A stretch of 21,960 nucleotides of DNA from Treponema sp. (GCA_031288005.1 JAITSE010000098.1:1-21960), one strand, 5' to 3'. Shown: positions 12,819 to 21,815, numbered from the stretch's first letter. Notes: a model not told the origin generated them from the letters alone. Translations and numbers: made by a program.

Positions 12819-15317
12819 GTGTTTTTAAAATCTTTTTTTGCCCGCCCGGACCGCAAATACCGCCTGGGTTCCATCCTGGGAGCTGTGGGCCTGGCCCTTG
12901 CCGGTATTTTCTTTGGGTTTTCCATAACCGCGTCCCTGCTGGATATGCCTTTCTTTTTTTTAGCGCCCGGCGATTTTTTCACCGGGGCTTACGGAATTCT
13001 GGCCTTTATGATCCCCGCCTACTTTCTTGCCGCAGCCTTAATTCTTGCGGATCCCAAATACCGCCCTGATAGAATTTTTATCCTTAGCGCGGCGATTTTC
13101 CCCTTTTTGACCCTTGCCATAGGCCTCGCGGTCTTTCGAAGTTACAGCATCTATGCGGAACGCTACCGCTTCATGGCATTGCTGGGAAAAGCGGGCTTTA
13201 CCTTTTGCATTCTCCTCTTTGCTTTTCTTGAAATTGCCGCCATCCGGGTTCTGACTATTCTGATCTTCCCCTTAAATCCGGCAGAGCCTGGGACCGCCTC
13301 CGCCGCTAAGTCCGGCAAAGTTTTGGCCCTGCTTTCGCCGCCCAAATTAAAAGCTAAGGCCGCCTGTAACGAAGCCGTCTCAAAGGCGGACAGGCGAAAC
13401 CAGGAACGCCCTGAAACTGTAACAAAGCCGTCAACATGGTACGACATTTCCCCGGCCCTGCCGGCGGCCCCAGCGGAGGAGAGACAGCCTGTAATTGCCG
13501 CTAAAACTATAGAAGAAATCCGGCTTATAAGCGCGGCCGGCGCTCCTGAAGAAGCCAAATGGGAAAAGATCCAAGCCGGGGAAGGGATGGAAGCCGGGCG
13601 GAAATTTGAGGAGGCCCCTTCTGGTTTTGCCCCCCGGCAGACCGCTTTTCAAAAGGCCGGGCTGGATGAGAGTCTTGATTTTTCAGAAGAGCCGGAAGAG
13701 GAAGACGAAATCGAAGAACCTGAAACTGATGAGACTGTTGAAGACGCCGGCGCCGTAAAAAAGGAAGATGAAAATGCGGCGCCGGTCCGGAACAATCCCG
13801 GCAAGGCCGCCGTTCTCCCTTCTCCAGGAAGCTCTCCCATCCCTGGGAGCGGTAAAAATGTCCAGGTCCGCAAGACGGCAAGACCCGCCGCCTATTGCAT
13901 ACCTGTAGAAGGCATACTGAATCAGTACCCGGACGGTCAATACTGGATCATAGACCAGCCGTCCAGGGATGCGGCGGATATTTTGCAGAAAACTCTGGAG
14001 GAATTCGGCATACAGGCGGAAGTTACGGGCATAAAGAAAGGGCCTGTAATCACCATGTTTGAGATTCTTCCGGCTCCGGGAGTCAAGCTCTCCAAAATTG
14101 TCAACCTCCAGGACAATATAGCCCTCCGTCTCGCGGCTTCTTCCGTGCGGATCGTAGCTCCCATCCCGGGAAAACACGCGGTCGGCATAGAAGTGCCGAA
14201 CCGGAAAAGAAACATCGTTTCCTTCCGTGAGATTATTGAAGCGGAACTGCGGAACGAGGCGGCCCGGGAAGGAAAAAAGGAAGCCCGGAAGATGGAAATC
14301 CCCGTAGTCTTGGGAAAGGGCATTACCGGTGAAGCCCAAATCCTAGACCTGACCCAAACGCCCCACCTTCTCATTGCCGGGGCCACAGGTTCTGGAAAGT
14401 CGGTCTGCGTCAACACCATGATCCTCTCGATCCTGTATCAGCGCGCCCCGGCGGAATGCCGGCTCATCCTTATCGACCCGAAAATAGTGGAGCTTAAACT
14501 CTACAACGATATACCCCATCTCCTCACCCCGGTGATAACCGAGCCGAAACGGGCTTTTCAGGCCCTTCAATACTGCCTTTTTGAAATGGAACGCCGCTAC
14601 GCCTGCCTGGATTCTATGGGAGTCAGGGATGTAAGGAATTACAACCGGCGCATCCGGGAGCGGAATATCGCGGCGGAGCATATGCCCTACATCGTAGTGG
14701 TCATAGATGAATTTGCGGACCTCATGGCCACTACCGGCAAGGAACTGGAATCCACAGTCGCCCGCCTTGCCGCCATGAGCCGCGCCGTGGGCATACACCT
14801 GGTTCTGGCAACTCAGCGCCCTTCGATTGACGTCATCACCGGCCTCATCAAGGCCAATATACCAAGCCGCATCGCCTTTATGGTGGCCAGCAAGATGGAC
14901 AGCCGGATTATCATCGACATGGTGGGCGCGGAAAAGCTGCTGGGCAAGGGCGATATGCTCTATGCCGGCGTAGTGGACCCCTTCCCCATTCGTATGCAGG
15001 GCGCTTTTGTTTCCGAAGAAGAGATTGAACTGGTGGTTGAATATGTTAAAACTCTGGGCCAGCCTGACTACATAGACGATGAAATTTTTTTTGACGAGGA
15101 GGAAGATGAGGTTCCGTCCGTCTTTGAAGAAGGGGAAGATCCGCTTTATGACAAGGCCCTGGAAATCGTTATGCAGCAGGGCAAGGCCAGCGCGAGTTAT
15201 ATACAACGGCGTCTAAAAATAGGCTATAACCGGGCCGCCCGGCTCGTAGAAGAGATGGAAAATCGCGGCGTTGTGGGTCCCGCCCAGGGATCAAAGCCCA
15301 GAGAACTGCTCAGATAA
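12819..15317 (+). CDS. ftsK: FtsK/SpoIIIE-type DNA translocase
   Basis: Hexameric ATPase at the division septum that pumps chromosomal DNA and supports dimer resolution. It has 832 residues. The N-terminal 150 residues hold about four membrane helices (near 16-40, 55-77, 86-107 and 124-150). A linker of about 200 residues follows, Ala/Pro-rich and then very acidic (EEPEEEDEIEEPETDETVED, 290-309). The motor region starts near 355: Walker A GATGSGKS (521-528), Walker B IVVVIDEFADL (625-635) and the FtsK motif LVLATQRPSIDVITGLIKANIPSRIAF (661-687). The C-terminal winged-helix gamma domain (about 774-832, DKALEIVMQQGKASASYIQRRLKIGYNRAARLV) is the part that reads orienting DNA motifs. The start is GTG 12819 with GGAGGG at 12804-12809. 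Appears monocistronic; the next gene is convergent. Confidence 0.97.
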   Translation: MFLKSFFARPDRKYRLGSILGAVGLALAGIFFGFSITASLLDMPFFFLAPGDFFTGAYGILAFMIPAYFLAAALILADPKYRPDRIFILSAAIFPFLTLAIGLAVFRSYSIYAERYRFMALLGKAGFTFCILLFAFLEIAAIRVLTILIFPLNPAEPGTASAAKSGKVLALLSPPKLKAKAACNEAVSKADRRNQERPETVTKPSTWYDISPALPAAPAEERQPVIAAKTIEEIRLISAAGAPEEAKWEKIQAGEGMEAGRKFEEAPSGFAPRQTAFQKAGLDESLDFSEEPEEEDEIEEPETDETVEDAGAVKKEDENAAPVRNNPGKAAVLPSPGSSPIPGSGKNVQVRKTARPAAYCIPVEGILNQYPDGQYWIIDQPSRDAADILQKTLEEFGIQAEVTGIKKGPVITMFEILPAPGVKLSKIVNLQDNIALRLAASSVRIVAPIPGKHAVGIEVPNRKRNIVSFREIIEAELRNEAAREGKKEARKMEIPVVLGKGITGEAQILDLTQTPHLLIAGATGSGKSVCVNTMILSILYQRAPAECRLILIDPKIVELKLYNDIPHLLTPVITEPKRAFQALQYCLFEMERRYACLDSMGVRDVRNYNRRIRERNIAAEHMPYIVVVIDEFADLMATTGKELESTVARLAAMSRAVGIHLVLATQRPSIDVITGLIKANIPSRIAFMVASKMDSRIIIDMVGAEKLLGKGDMLYAGVVDPFPIRMQGAFVSEEEIELVVEYVKTLGQPDYIDDEIFFDEEEDEVPSVFEEGEDPLYDKALEIVMQQGKASASYIQRRLKIGYNRAARLVEEMENRGVVGPAQGSKPRELLR

Positions 15318-15401
15318 ATCTAAGGCCCAAGGCTCTTTTGGTTCCCTTGAATCCTTTGTGCCTGTGAACTTTTTGGCGGAAGAGACCTAAGAAACCGCAG
15401 G

Positions 15402-15463
15402 TTTGAGACCTATGAGACAGCAGGAGACCGGAGGTCTCACTGTCTCATAGGTCTCAAAACTCC
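15402..15463. repeat. Long nested palindrome, family copy D
   Basis: A 19-bp perfect stem (15402-15420 with 15440-15458) encloses a second perfect stem GAGACC (15424-15429) / GGTCTC (15433-15438). The element ends with the family word CAAAACTCC (15455-15463). It lies between convergent ftsK and tatQM and would work as a transcription barrier in either direction, but has no T-run. Confidence 0.75.
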
Positions 15464-15484
15464 CCGGATTGGAACCAGTGCAAG

Positions 15485-15562
15485 CCGAAGCAAGCCGCAG
15501 GCTTGCTTCGGAGTTTTGCGGGCTGTTTTTGGGTGAAGGATTTTTCTAATTCCGCAAAACTT
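15485..15562. repeat. Two hairpins, family copy E
   Basis: A perfect 12-bp stem CCGAAGCAAGCC (15485-15496) / 15500-15511 with loop GCA adjoins GAGTTTTGCGG (15511-15521), which pairs with CCGCAAAACTT (15552-15562), ten of eleven. GGAGTTTTG is again the boundary word. It ends 28 bp from the tatQM stop codon on the other strand. Confidence 0.7.
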
Positions 15563-15590
15563 CATGCAATGTTTTACGGGGCTGTAGCGG

Positions 15591-17504
15591 CTACTCAAAG
15601 AAAGCGAAAAACGGCAGAAATCTGATCAAAAAAGTAGAAAACCAGGGAACGTAGGTAACGAGGATCAGCACGGCCATCTGAATCAGCAGGAAGGGGAACA
15701 CATAGCCGCATATTTTCAGGAAGGGCTTCTTGAAGCGGTAGGCCGCCAGGAACAGGTTGAGTCCTATGGGCGGGGTAAGGAAGCCTACTTCCAGGTTAGT
15801 GATGAAGATGATCCCCAAATGCACCGGGTCTATGCCGTAGGCTTGTCCTAGGGGCAACACCAGGGGCAGGACGATCAGTATGGCGGAAAAGATGTCCATG
15901 AGGCAGCCCACGACCAGCAGGGATAGGTTAAGGAGCAGCAGGAAGACGTATTTCGACTTGACGGCGGAGAGCATCCACTGGGCAAGGGTTTCTGGCACAT
16001 GGGTATCCACGATGTAATAGGACAGGGCTTGGGACAAGGCCAGGATGGAGAGGACCCCGCCTATAATCGGGACGGCTTTCTGCAAAACCTGGGGCAGAGA
16101 AGAAACTTTGATTTCCCGGTGTATCAGAACTTCCACGATAAAAATATAGACCACCGCTATGGCCCCTATTTCTACCAGAGAAAAAAGGCCGGAGAAATAC
16201 CCGGCGATCAAGAATACCGGCAGGAGGATCTCGAAGGCCGAATCTTTCAGGGAGCGCAGGGAATTCTTGAGTTCAAAGGGATCCCTGGGTATCTTGATCT
16301 TGATTGACGCGATAATCCCGAAAATAACAACCGCGGCAACCAGGATGATCCCTGGGAGTATGCCCCCGGCGAACATGTGGATGATGTTGGTTTGACTGGT
16401 CGCCCCCACGAGGATTATGGGGAGGCTTGGGGGAAAAAGAAGGCCAATGCTACCCACGGAGGTGAGGAGGCCGATGGAAAACCTGTCCGGGTATTGGGCG
16501 TGTTCCGACAGGATGGAGTAGAGGATGCCTCCCAGGGCGAGGATAGTTACTCCCGAAGCCCCGGTAAATGAGGTGAAGAAGGCGCAGATTACCACGGTAA
16601 CGATGATCAGACCCCCAGGGAGCCAGCCGAACAGGTTCCTAAAGGTTTTAACCAGCCGTTCTCCGGCCCTGCTCTCTGACAAGAGGAAGCCCGTCACGGT
16701 AAAGAGGGGGATGGCGATGATGCTGCTCCGGGTCAGGGCGGCGTAGACCTGGCTGACCACTATCTCCATCGCCGCTCCCGACGCCTGGAGCAGAAGGAGG
16801 GCCAAGCCTCCAATGACGGCAAAGAGGGGCGTCCCCGTAAAAGCCGCAAAGATGAGGACCGCGACGGCGGGGATTCTTCCGTAGTAGGCTGCATCATAGA
16901 AAACGTCGATAAGGTCATAGACCGGATCGGGGATGTCGAAGTCCCAGACAAATTTGGCAATAGAAGGGAAGGATGCGACAGTACCCAGAACCGCGGCCAG
17001 AACCGGGAGGAGCCGGGCCGGCCCCCGCACCGGCGTCAGCCGGGCAAAGCGGAAGGCGATAACGGCGTACCCTATGGGCAGGACCAGAGCGGCAACCCGT
17101 TCGGGAATAAAACCAATCATGCGGTCGGTAAGGCCGATCTTGATAAACGACAGGGAAGTCCAGGCAATGATGACGGTGATGAAGGTACATAAAAGACCGC
17201 TGAGAATCCCGCAGACCCTCTTGAAGGGGTTTTCGGCGGGAATGTATTGAAGGAGAGAGATGGCGAGATGCTCCGCTTTTTTGGTGGTGAGCATCCCCGA
17301 AAAAATACCCACCGCCAGGAGCAGTTGTACCAGAAGTCCCGAAGAAGCGGGGATTCCGGTATGGAACACTCGCCTGGCAATAACCTCCGCAACGGGCAAC
17401 AGGGTCATCAAGGCCAGGGCCGCGTAACAAAACCCCTGCTCAACGGTCCACAGCGCTTTTCTTAAAGCGGACGGCTTTTTTTCGGCAGGTACGGTATTTT
17501 CCAT
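15591..17504 (-). CDS. tatQM: TRAP transporter membrane protein, fused small (Q) and large (M) subunits
   Basis: Ion-gradient-driven importer in the inner membrane; the fused permease takes substrate from the periplasmic TatP protein. In the 637-residue product, residues about 15-165 are the DctQ part (four helices; EVIARRVFHTG and the amphipathic KKAEHLAISLLQYIP are typical). Residues about 215-637 are the DctM part, with the motifs FTSFTGASGVTILALGG, GSIGLLFPPSLPIILVGA and NLEVGFLTPPIGLNLFL. Two hydrophobic segments near 165-240 join them. A Q-M fusion is common in TRAP systems and matches T. pallidum Tp0958. ATG 17504 follows GGGAGGAGG. It begins 12 bp after tatP, as last gene of the operon, and ends toward palindromes D and E. 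The substrate is not known; hydrophobic ligands have been suggested for this TRAP subclass. Confidence 0.93.
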   Translation of the reverse strand: MENTVPAEKKPSALRKALWTVEQGFCYAALALMTLLPVAEVIARRVFHTGIPASSGLLVQLLLAVGIFSGMLTTKKAEHLAISLLQYIPAENPFKRVCGILSGLLCTFITVIIAWTSLSFIKIGLTDRMIGFIPERVAALVLPIGYAVIAFRFARLTPVRGPARLLPVLAAVLGTVASFPSIAKFVWDFDIPDPVYDLIDVFYDAAYYGRIPAVAVLIFAAFTGTPLFAVIGGLALLLLQASGAAMEIVVSQVYAALTRSSIIAIPLFTVTGFLLSESRAGERLVKTFRNLFGWLPGGLIIVTVVICAFFTSFTGASGVTILALGGILYSILSEHAQYPDRFSIGLLTSVGSIGLLFPPSLPIILVGATSQTNIIHMFAGGILPGIILVAAVVIFGIIASIKIKIPRDPFELKNSLRSLKDSAFEILLPVFLIAGYFSGLFSLVEIGAIAVVYIFIVEVLIHREIKVSSLPQVLQKAVPIIGGVLSILALSQALSYYIVDTHVPETLAQWMLSAVKSKYVFLLLLNLSLLVVGCLMDIFSAILIVLPLVLPLGQAYGIDPVHLGIIFITNLEVGFLTPPIGLNLFLAAYRFKKPFLKICGYVFPFLLIQMAVLILVTYVPWFSTFLIRFLPFFAFFE

Positions 17505-17516
17505 GCCTCCTCCCGG

Positions 17517-18548
17517 TTACCGCCGGCTCCGGTAAGTCCGCAGCAGGGTGGCGATTCTTTCGTAAATATCCTTGTCAAAGGTCGTGCCGATCAGGGCGGG
17601 CATGGCTTTGGCGGTATCATCATACCATACTTGTTCCTGTTGGGGGCTTAACTGGTTTATCTTGAGTCCGTGCCGGGTCATGGTTTTGATGACCCCCGCT
17701 TCTAACTGCTGGGTAGACCGGTAAATTTCCTGTTCGACCCGTTTGGCAACCCCCTGAAGCCGGGATCTGTACTGCCTGGGTATGTTCGCCCAGGCTTCCC
17801 TGCTCAAAACGATACCCCCCATGAAGGGAGCGATATTGATAGACGCCATGTTTTTAGCTATCCCAAAAAGCTGCATACTGCCCACATAGATAGGGCTTTG
17901 ATACACCGCGTCAACCATGCCGCCGTTCAAGGCAAAAAGGAGCTCTGTCATGGATACGGGGATCATCTGGTACCCCATGGCCTTAAAAGCCTGTATCATT
18001 TCAAGCTCGCCCCCGTCGGCGGCAAGTTTTTGTTTTTTAAGGTCCGCCGGGACAAAAACCGGTTCTTTTGAGAAAACCTTGATCCAGCCGACATGGGCCC
18101 AGCACAGGGTAAAAACGCCGCCGCTGTTGAGCTTCGCTTCCAGTTCCGGTTTCAGTTCATCCAATACAAAGGTAAGTTCCTGGTCGTTGCGGATAAGGAA
18201 GGGGCAGCTCAGGGTGATGATCCCTTTGGCAATGGAGTTTAGTCCGTGAGAAGTCAAAACCGCGCCGTGGATCTGGCCCAGGCGGAGCTGCTGTAGGACG
18301 GCGCTCTCGGAGCCCAGGACCCCGCCGTGGGAGACCTGAAGTTCCACCTCGCCGTTGGTTATTTCGTACCATTCTTCGGCTATCTGGTTTATCGCCCTTC
18401 CCCAGGGGCTGTCTTCCGGCACCAGGGAGGCTATCTTGAGGACAGTCTTTCCCCCCTGGGTTCTTCTCCTTTGGGCATAAAGAGGCCCGGAACTAAAAAG
18501 TCCCCATAAAAGGACGGTTAACGTTAAAAAACATGCAAACTTTTTCAT
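17517..18548 (-). CDS. tatP: TRAP transporter periplasmic binding protein (DctP family, TatP-like)
   Basis: Captures substrate in the periplasm for the fused permease. The 343-residue product has a signal peptide ending LYA before QRRR (about residues 1-25; no lipobox), then the DctP fold: TVLKIASLVPEDSPWGRAINQIAEEW at its start, GVLGSESAVLQQLRLGQIHGAVLTSHGL, and the hinge region EMIQAFKAMGYQMIPVSMTELLFALNGGMVDAVYQSPIYV. The carboxylate-binding Arg of classical DctP proteins is not obvious where expected, in line with a non-carboxylate ligand; this is inference. The start ATG has GGAGG five bases upstream. It lies 91 bp after tatT and 12 bp before tatQM. Confidence 0.92.
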   Translation of the reverse strand: MKKFACFLTLTVLLWGLFSSGPLYAQRRRTQGGKTVLKIASLVPEDSPWGRAINQIAEEWYEITNGEVELQVSHGGVLGSESAVLQQLRLGQIHGAVLTSHGLNSIAKGIITLSCPFLIRNDQELTFVLDELKPELEAKLNSGGVFTLCWAHVGWIKVFSKEPVFVPADLKKQKLAADGGELEMIQAFKAMGYQMIPVSMTELLFALNGGMVDAVYQSPIYVGSMQLFGIAKNMASINIAPFMGGIVLSREAWANIPRQYRSRLQGVAKRVEQEIYRSTQQLEAGVIKTMTRHGLKINQLSPQQEQVWYDDTAKAMPALIGTTFDKDIYERIATLLRTYRSRR

Positions 18549-18639
18549 TATATCCTCCGTATGATGTTAGCTGGAAAAAGCCGGATTTTGTTTGTATCGA
18601 AGACATTGCGGGTATCCGCCCGGCTCCGGTCCGTTAGTC

Positions 18640-19629
18640 TTAATCGTCGTCCCAGCCATCATCGTCGTCCCAATCATCGTCATCCCAATCATCATCACCG
18701 TCCAGGTTCAGAAAATAATTTTCCGCGTTGTCCAACAGGTATTGGGCTTTACGCTGAGATATGATGGTTACCAGCCTGTTTGCGGGATTCGCATCCGGGT
18801 CCACCGCCAGGGCCGCTTCCAGGCACTCCTTGAAAGTTTCGTAGTCCTGGGCGGGTATGGAAACCGCCTGGGCATAGGAAACATAAGGACCCGCCGACAT
18901 TCCCTGGGATTTTTCCAGGGCTAACTTGAAATGGGCCTCCACCTTGGATTTATCGCCCCCCAAGGATGGCGGCAGGGACGCATGGAAGAGGATAAAAAAA
19001 TCATCTATGGCGCCTGAGTTAAAATCCGGGTCCAGCTTGTATGCCCTTTGTATCATGGCCGACAGTTCCGGGATACGCATCCCCAGTTCCAGGTTAAAAG
19101 GGTCCAGGGAATAGGCCAAAACGCTGCCCGCCGTCGTCCAATAGAGGAGGGGGACGTCTTCTTTTTTGGCCTTGGCAAGATAAGCGTCAAGTTTACCCTC
19201 CCGACCGGCCTCGTTAAAACCAGGCCATTTCTTGTCCAAGCCGGAGCGGAGTATTTTGACGCCCCGCAGATAGAGCAGCCGCGCCCGTTCCCGGGCTTCC
19301 CGGCGCTCCCGGTACTCGGTGCGGGGCAGCATTTCCGCCTGACCCTGGACAAAGGCGTTGGCGTACATCACAAAAAGGGAGCCGGTGGTCAGGATCAGGC
19401 CCTGGTGATCCGGCTGCATATCCAGGAGGGCTTCGTATATCTTTACCGCGAAGGGAAGGGCGTCCCCCACAAGGCGCGGATCCGAATCCCCGGTAAAAAC
19501 CGTACTGGAACCGGCCCCGCTGAGGGCGTCCGCCACCGCCTTGGTCGCCATTTTATTGATGGAACATCCGCCTAACAACAATGTAACTGCCCAACACCCA
19601 AACGCCAACGCCGCAGTACGGTTTCTCAT
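18640..19629 (-). CDS. tatT: TatT-like TPR lipoprotein of the TRAP transporter
   Basis: Partner of the TRAP binding protein in TPR-associated TRAP systems; the T. pallidum homologue forms a trimer that binds TatP. I start it at ATG 19629 rather than further upstream because that gives a lipoprotein signal, MRNRTAALAFGCWAVTLLLGGC (lipobox LGGC, Cys22), with GAGGGGGG just upstream. The mature part is helical with TPR-like repeats (YEALLDMQPDHQGLILTTGSLFVMYANAF, and the later AHFKLALEKSQGMSAGPYVSYAQA). The length is 329 aa. The last 20 or so residues are an Asp/Trp tail built on DDDDW, encoded by near-identical 15-bp units. That tail is not part of the family core. It lies 31 bp after the mutase gene and 91 bp before tatP. 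Confidence 0.92.
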   Translation of the reverse strand: MRNRTAALAFGCWAVTLLLGGCSINKMATKAVADALSGAGSSTVFTGDSDPRLVGDALPFAVKIYEALLDMQPDHQGLILTTGSLFVMYANAFVQGQAEMLPRTEYRERREARERARLLYLRGVKILRSGLDKKWPGFNEAGREGKLDAYLAKAKKEDVPLLYWTTAGSVLAYSLDPFNLELGMRIPELSAMIQRAYKLDPDFNSGAIDDFFILFHASLPPSLGGDKSKVEAHFKLALEKSQGMSAGPYVSYAQAVSIPAQDYETFKECLEAALAVDPDANPANRLVTIISQRKAQYLLDNAENYFLNLDGDDDWDDDDWDDDDGWDDD

Positions 19630-19660
19630 TATCCCCCCTCTCAATTTTAAGGATGCGTTT

Positions 19661-21436
19661 TTAATCTCCAATGACAGCTCGTATTTCCTTTTTAATAGCC
19701 TCAAGTTTCCGCGCCGTTTCCTTCTTCGCGGCCTCAATCCCCCCGTTTCCGGCTTCGGCGCAGCAGGAAGCGTAGAATTTGATCTTTGGCTCCGTCCCGC
19801 TGGGCCGGGCGCTTACCACAGTCCCGTCCTCAAGGAAGAACTGAAGCACGTCGCTTTTGGGAAGATCCACCGCTTCGGTGCGGCCGGCGTCGCTTGGATA
19901 TTTCCAGACCGATTCCAGGATGTCCCTAACCTTCTCCACCTTAATGCCCCCCAAAGTCTTAGGGGGATTCTTACGGTATTCGTCCATGATGCCCTTCATG
20001 ATGGCCGGTCCCTGGGGACCCTGGAAGTATTTGGAGATCCCCAACTCCTGCCAGTAGCCGCAGATTCCGTACAGTTCCTCCAGCCGGTTAAGGAGGCTCT
20101 TCCCCTTGCTCCGCCAGTAAAGGGTCATCTCGGCGGTCATGGCCGCGGCGGAAACCCCGTCTTTGTCCCTGACTTCCGGCTCTACCAGATAGCCGTAGCT
20201 TTCCTCAGTGCCGTATACGATGGTATAACCCTGGCCCTCGGTCTCGCTCCGCCGCCAAATATCGGCTATCCATTTGAAGCCCGTCAGACACTCGAAACAT
20301 TCGGCCCCATAGGAAGCGGAGATCCGTTTCTGCATCCCCGTGGTAACGATGGAATTAACCATAGCCGGTTTTGCCGGCATTTTACCGGTTTCTTTTAGAG
20401 ACAGGAAGATGTAGTCGGCCAGGAGCGAACCAAGCTGGTTCCCGGTGAGAAGGGTGAATTCCCCGGAACTGCCCGCGGCGGGAACCGCGATGCCTAAACG
20501 GTCGGCATCGGGGTCTGTGGCCATGACCACATCGGCGCGGGTCTCTTTACCCAGCTTTACCGCCATTTCCAGGGCCGCGGCTTCTTCCGGGTTGGGGAAG
20601 GACACGGTGGGGAAGTCCCCGTTACCCTCCCGCTGCTCCGGCACGGTGATGACCTTGAGTCCCAGGCTTCCCAGAACCCCTTCCACATGCATAGCGCCGG
20701 TTCCGTGCAGGGGGGTGTAGACGATCTTCACTTCCCCGGCCTTGGCCTTAATCAGGTCAGGCCGGAAAAGCCGGCTCCTAACCATAGCTTGATACGGCTC
20801 GTCTATCCGGCTGTCGATTATCTCCAGAAGCCCCTGGGCTATTGCCGCATCCCGGGCAATCTCCTTAATGTCCGCAACGGCGTTCACTTCGTCGATAATC
20901 CCCTGATCATGGGGAGCGATCACCTGGGAGCCGTCATTCCAATAAGCCTTGTACCCGTTGTACTGAGGAGGATTATGGCTTGCGGTAACCACGATCCCCG
21001 TATCGCAGCCCAACTGCCTAATGGCATAAGACAGTTCCGGGGTGGGCCGCAGGGAGGAAAAGAGATAGGTCTTGATGCCGTTTGCCGCCAGGATAAGGGC
21101 GGCGGCTTCGGCGAATTCCGCAGAGTAATGCCGGCTGTCATAGGCGATAACCGCCTTGAGCGTTCCGGCCTGGGCTCTGTCGGGGAAGGCTTTTCTGACA
21201 TAGGCGGCTAAACCCTGAGTGGCGCTCTTGACTACCAGGGTGTTCATGCGGTTGTACCCGCCGCCTATAACCCCCCGCAAGCCGCCGGTCCCGAATTCCA
21301 GGTTCCGGTAAAACCGGTCTTCCAACTCCTTCCAGTCTTCCCGGGACAGAAGGCTTTCCACCTCTTTCCTGAATCCTTCATCCTGTTCCCTAGCAATATA
21401 TTCCTTAGCCCGCTCGATAATTGCGTTTTTATCCAT
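19661..21436 (-). CDS. Phosphoglucomutase/phosphomannomutase family protein
   Basis: Moves phosphate between C1 and C6 of hexose phosphates through a phosphoserine enzyme, linking glycolysis to glycan and nucleotide-sugar synthesis. The 591-residue length fits the long PgcA/PGM2-type mutases. Catalytic Ser153 lies in TASHNPPQYNGYK (151-163), the metal loop is DPDADR (308-313), the sugar loop GTEESYGYL (409-417) and the phosphate-binding loop RPSGTEPKIKF (544-554). All are intact. The start ATG 21436 has AAGGAG eight bases upstream. A good promoter lies at 21489-21517. It is the first gene of the apparent operon mutase-tatT-tatP-tatQM, with 31 bp to tatT. Glucose or mannose preference cannot be told from sequence alone. 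Confidence 0.95.
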   Translation of the reverse strand: MDKNAIIERAKEYIAREQDEGFRKEVESLLSREDWKELEDRFYRNLEFGTGGLRGVIGGGYNRMNTLVVKSATQGLAAYVRKAFPDRAQAGTLKAVIAYDSRHYSAEFAEAAALILAANGIKTYLFSSLRPTPELSYAIRQLGCDTGIVVTASHNPPQYNGYKAYWNDGSQVIAPHDQGIIDEVNAVADIKEIARDAAIAQGLLEIIDSRIDEPYQAMVRSRLFRPDLIKAKAGEVKIVYTPLHGTGAMHVEGVLGSLGLKVITVPEQREGNGDFPTVSFPNPEEAAALEMAVKLGKETRADVVMATDPDADRLGIAVPAAGSSGEFTLLTGNQLGSLLADYIFLSLKETGKMPAKPAMVNSIVTTGMQKRISASYGAECFECLTGFKWIADIWRRSETEGQGYTIVYGTEESYGYLVEPEVRDKDGVSAAAMTAEMTLYWRSKGKSLLNRLEELYGICGYWQELGISKYFQGPQGPAIMKGIMDEYRKNPPKTLGGIKVEKVRDILESVWKYPSDAGRTEAVDLPKSDVLQFFLEDGTVVSARPSGTEPKIKFYASCCAEAGNGGIEAAKKETARKLEAIKKEIRAVIGD

Positions 21437-21488
21437 ACATCTTTCTCCTTCAGGTTTATTTGCGGATGTAAACAGGCCGCACTATTTT

Positions 21489-21517
21489 AGTATAGTTTGC
21501 GTCAATTTGATCGGCAA
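21489..21517 (-). promoter_or_regulatory. Promoter of the mutase-tat operon
   Basis: On the minus strand, TTGCCG (21517-21512), a 17-bp spacer and TATACT (21494-21489). This would give a leader of about 45 nt carrying AAGGAG (21450-21445) before ATG 21436. An alternative -35-like TTGACG (21505-21500) is too close to the -10 to work with it. Confidence 0.6.
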
Positions 21518-21545
21518 GGCTGCAAGCGCAAGGAAGCTGAGACCT

Positions 21546-21814
21546 GAAACCGGAGACATGAGACCGGAGACTTTTAGTCTCATGGTCTCCAGGTCTCATG
21601 GTTTCTTAGGTCTCCCGCTTCAACGGCTTGCACAGACCTCGGGAAACCAGCCCGAAGGACCGGTGCGGGGAGTTTTGAGACCGCTGAGACCCAAGGAACC
21701 ATGAGACCGGAGACCGGAGGTCTCAGGGTCTCCGGTTCCAGGTTTCCGGTCTCAGAGCGAGGTCAAAACTCCTAAGCAATCTTGAGACCTCCGGTCTCGG
21801 CTCCGCCGGATTGC
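21546..21814. repeat. Dense GGTCTC/GAGACC hairpin cluster, family copy F
   Basis: CATGAGACC-GGAGAC (21557-21571) pairs with GTCTCC-a-GGTCTCATG (21585-21600). Family word GGAGTTTTG at 21669-21677 pairs with its complement in GGTCAAAACTCCTAAGC (21761-21777). GCAATC (21776-21781) / GATTGC (21809-21814) encloses GAGACC-TCC-GGTCTC (21784-21798). The arrangement of an AAAACTCCTAAGC word followed by a GCAA-anchored stem is the same as in copy C at 7592-7657. No coding sequence is apparent. Confidence 0.75.
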
Positions 21815-21815
21815 A

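Noticed and set aside
14343..15206. Minus-strand frame of 287 codons inside ftsK
   Set aside because: Antisense to the FtsK motor domain with intact Walker motifs; no independent start signals.
19630..19737. Longer TatT start 36 codons upstream
   Set aside because: It would overlap the mutase gene, add a basic non-signal N-terminus (MRPRRRKRRG...) and bury the lipobox; the ATG at 19629 has a strong ribosome-binding site.
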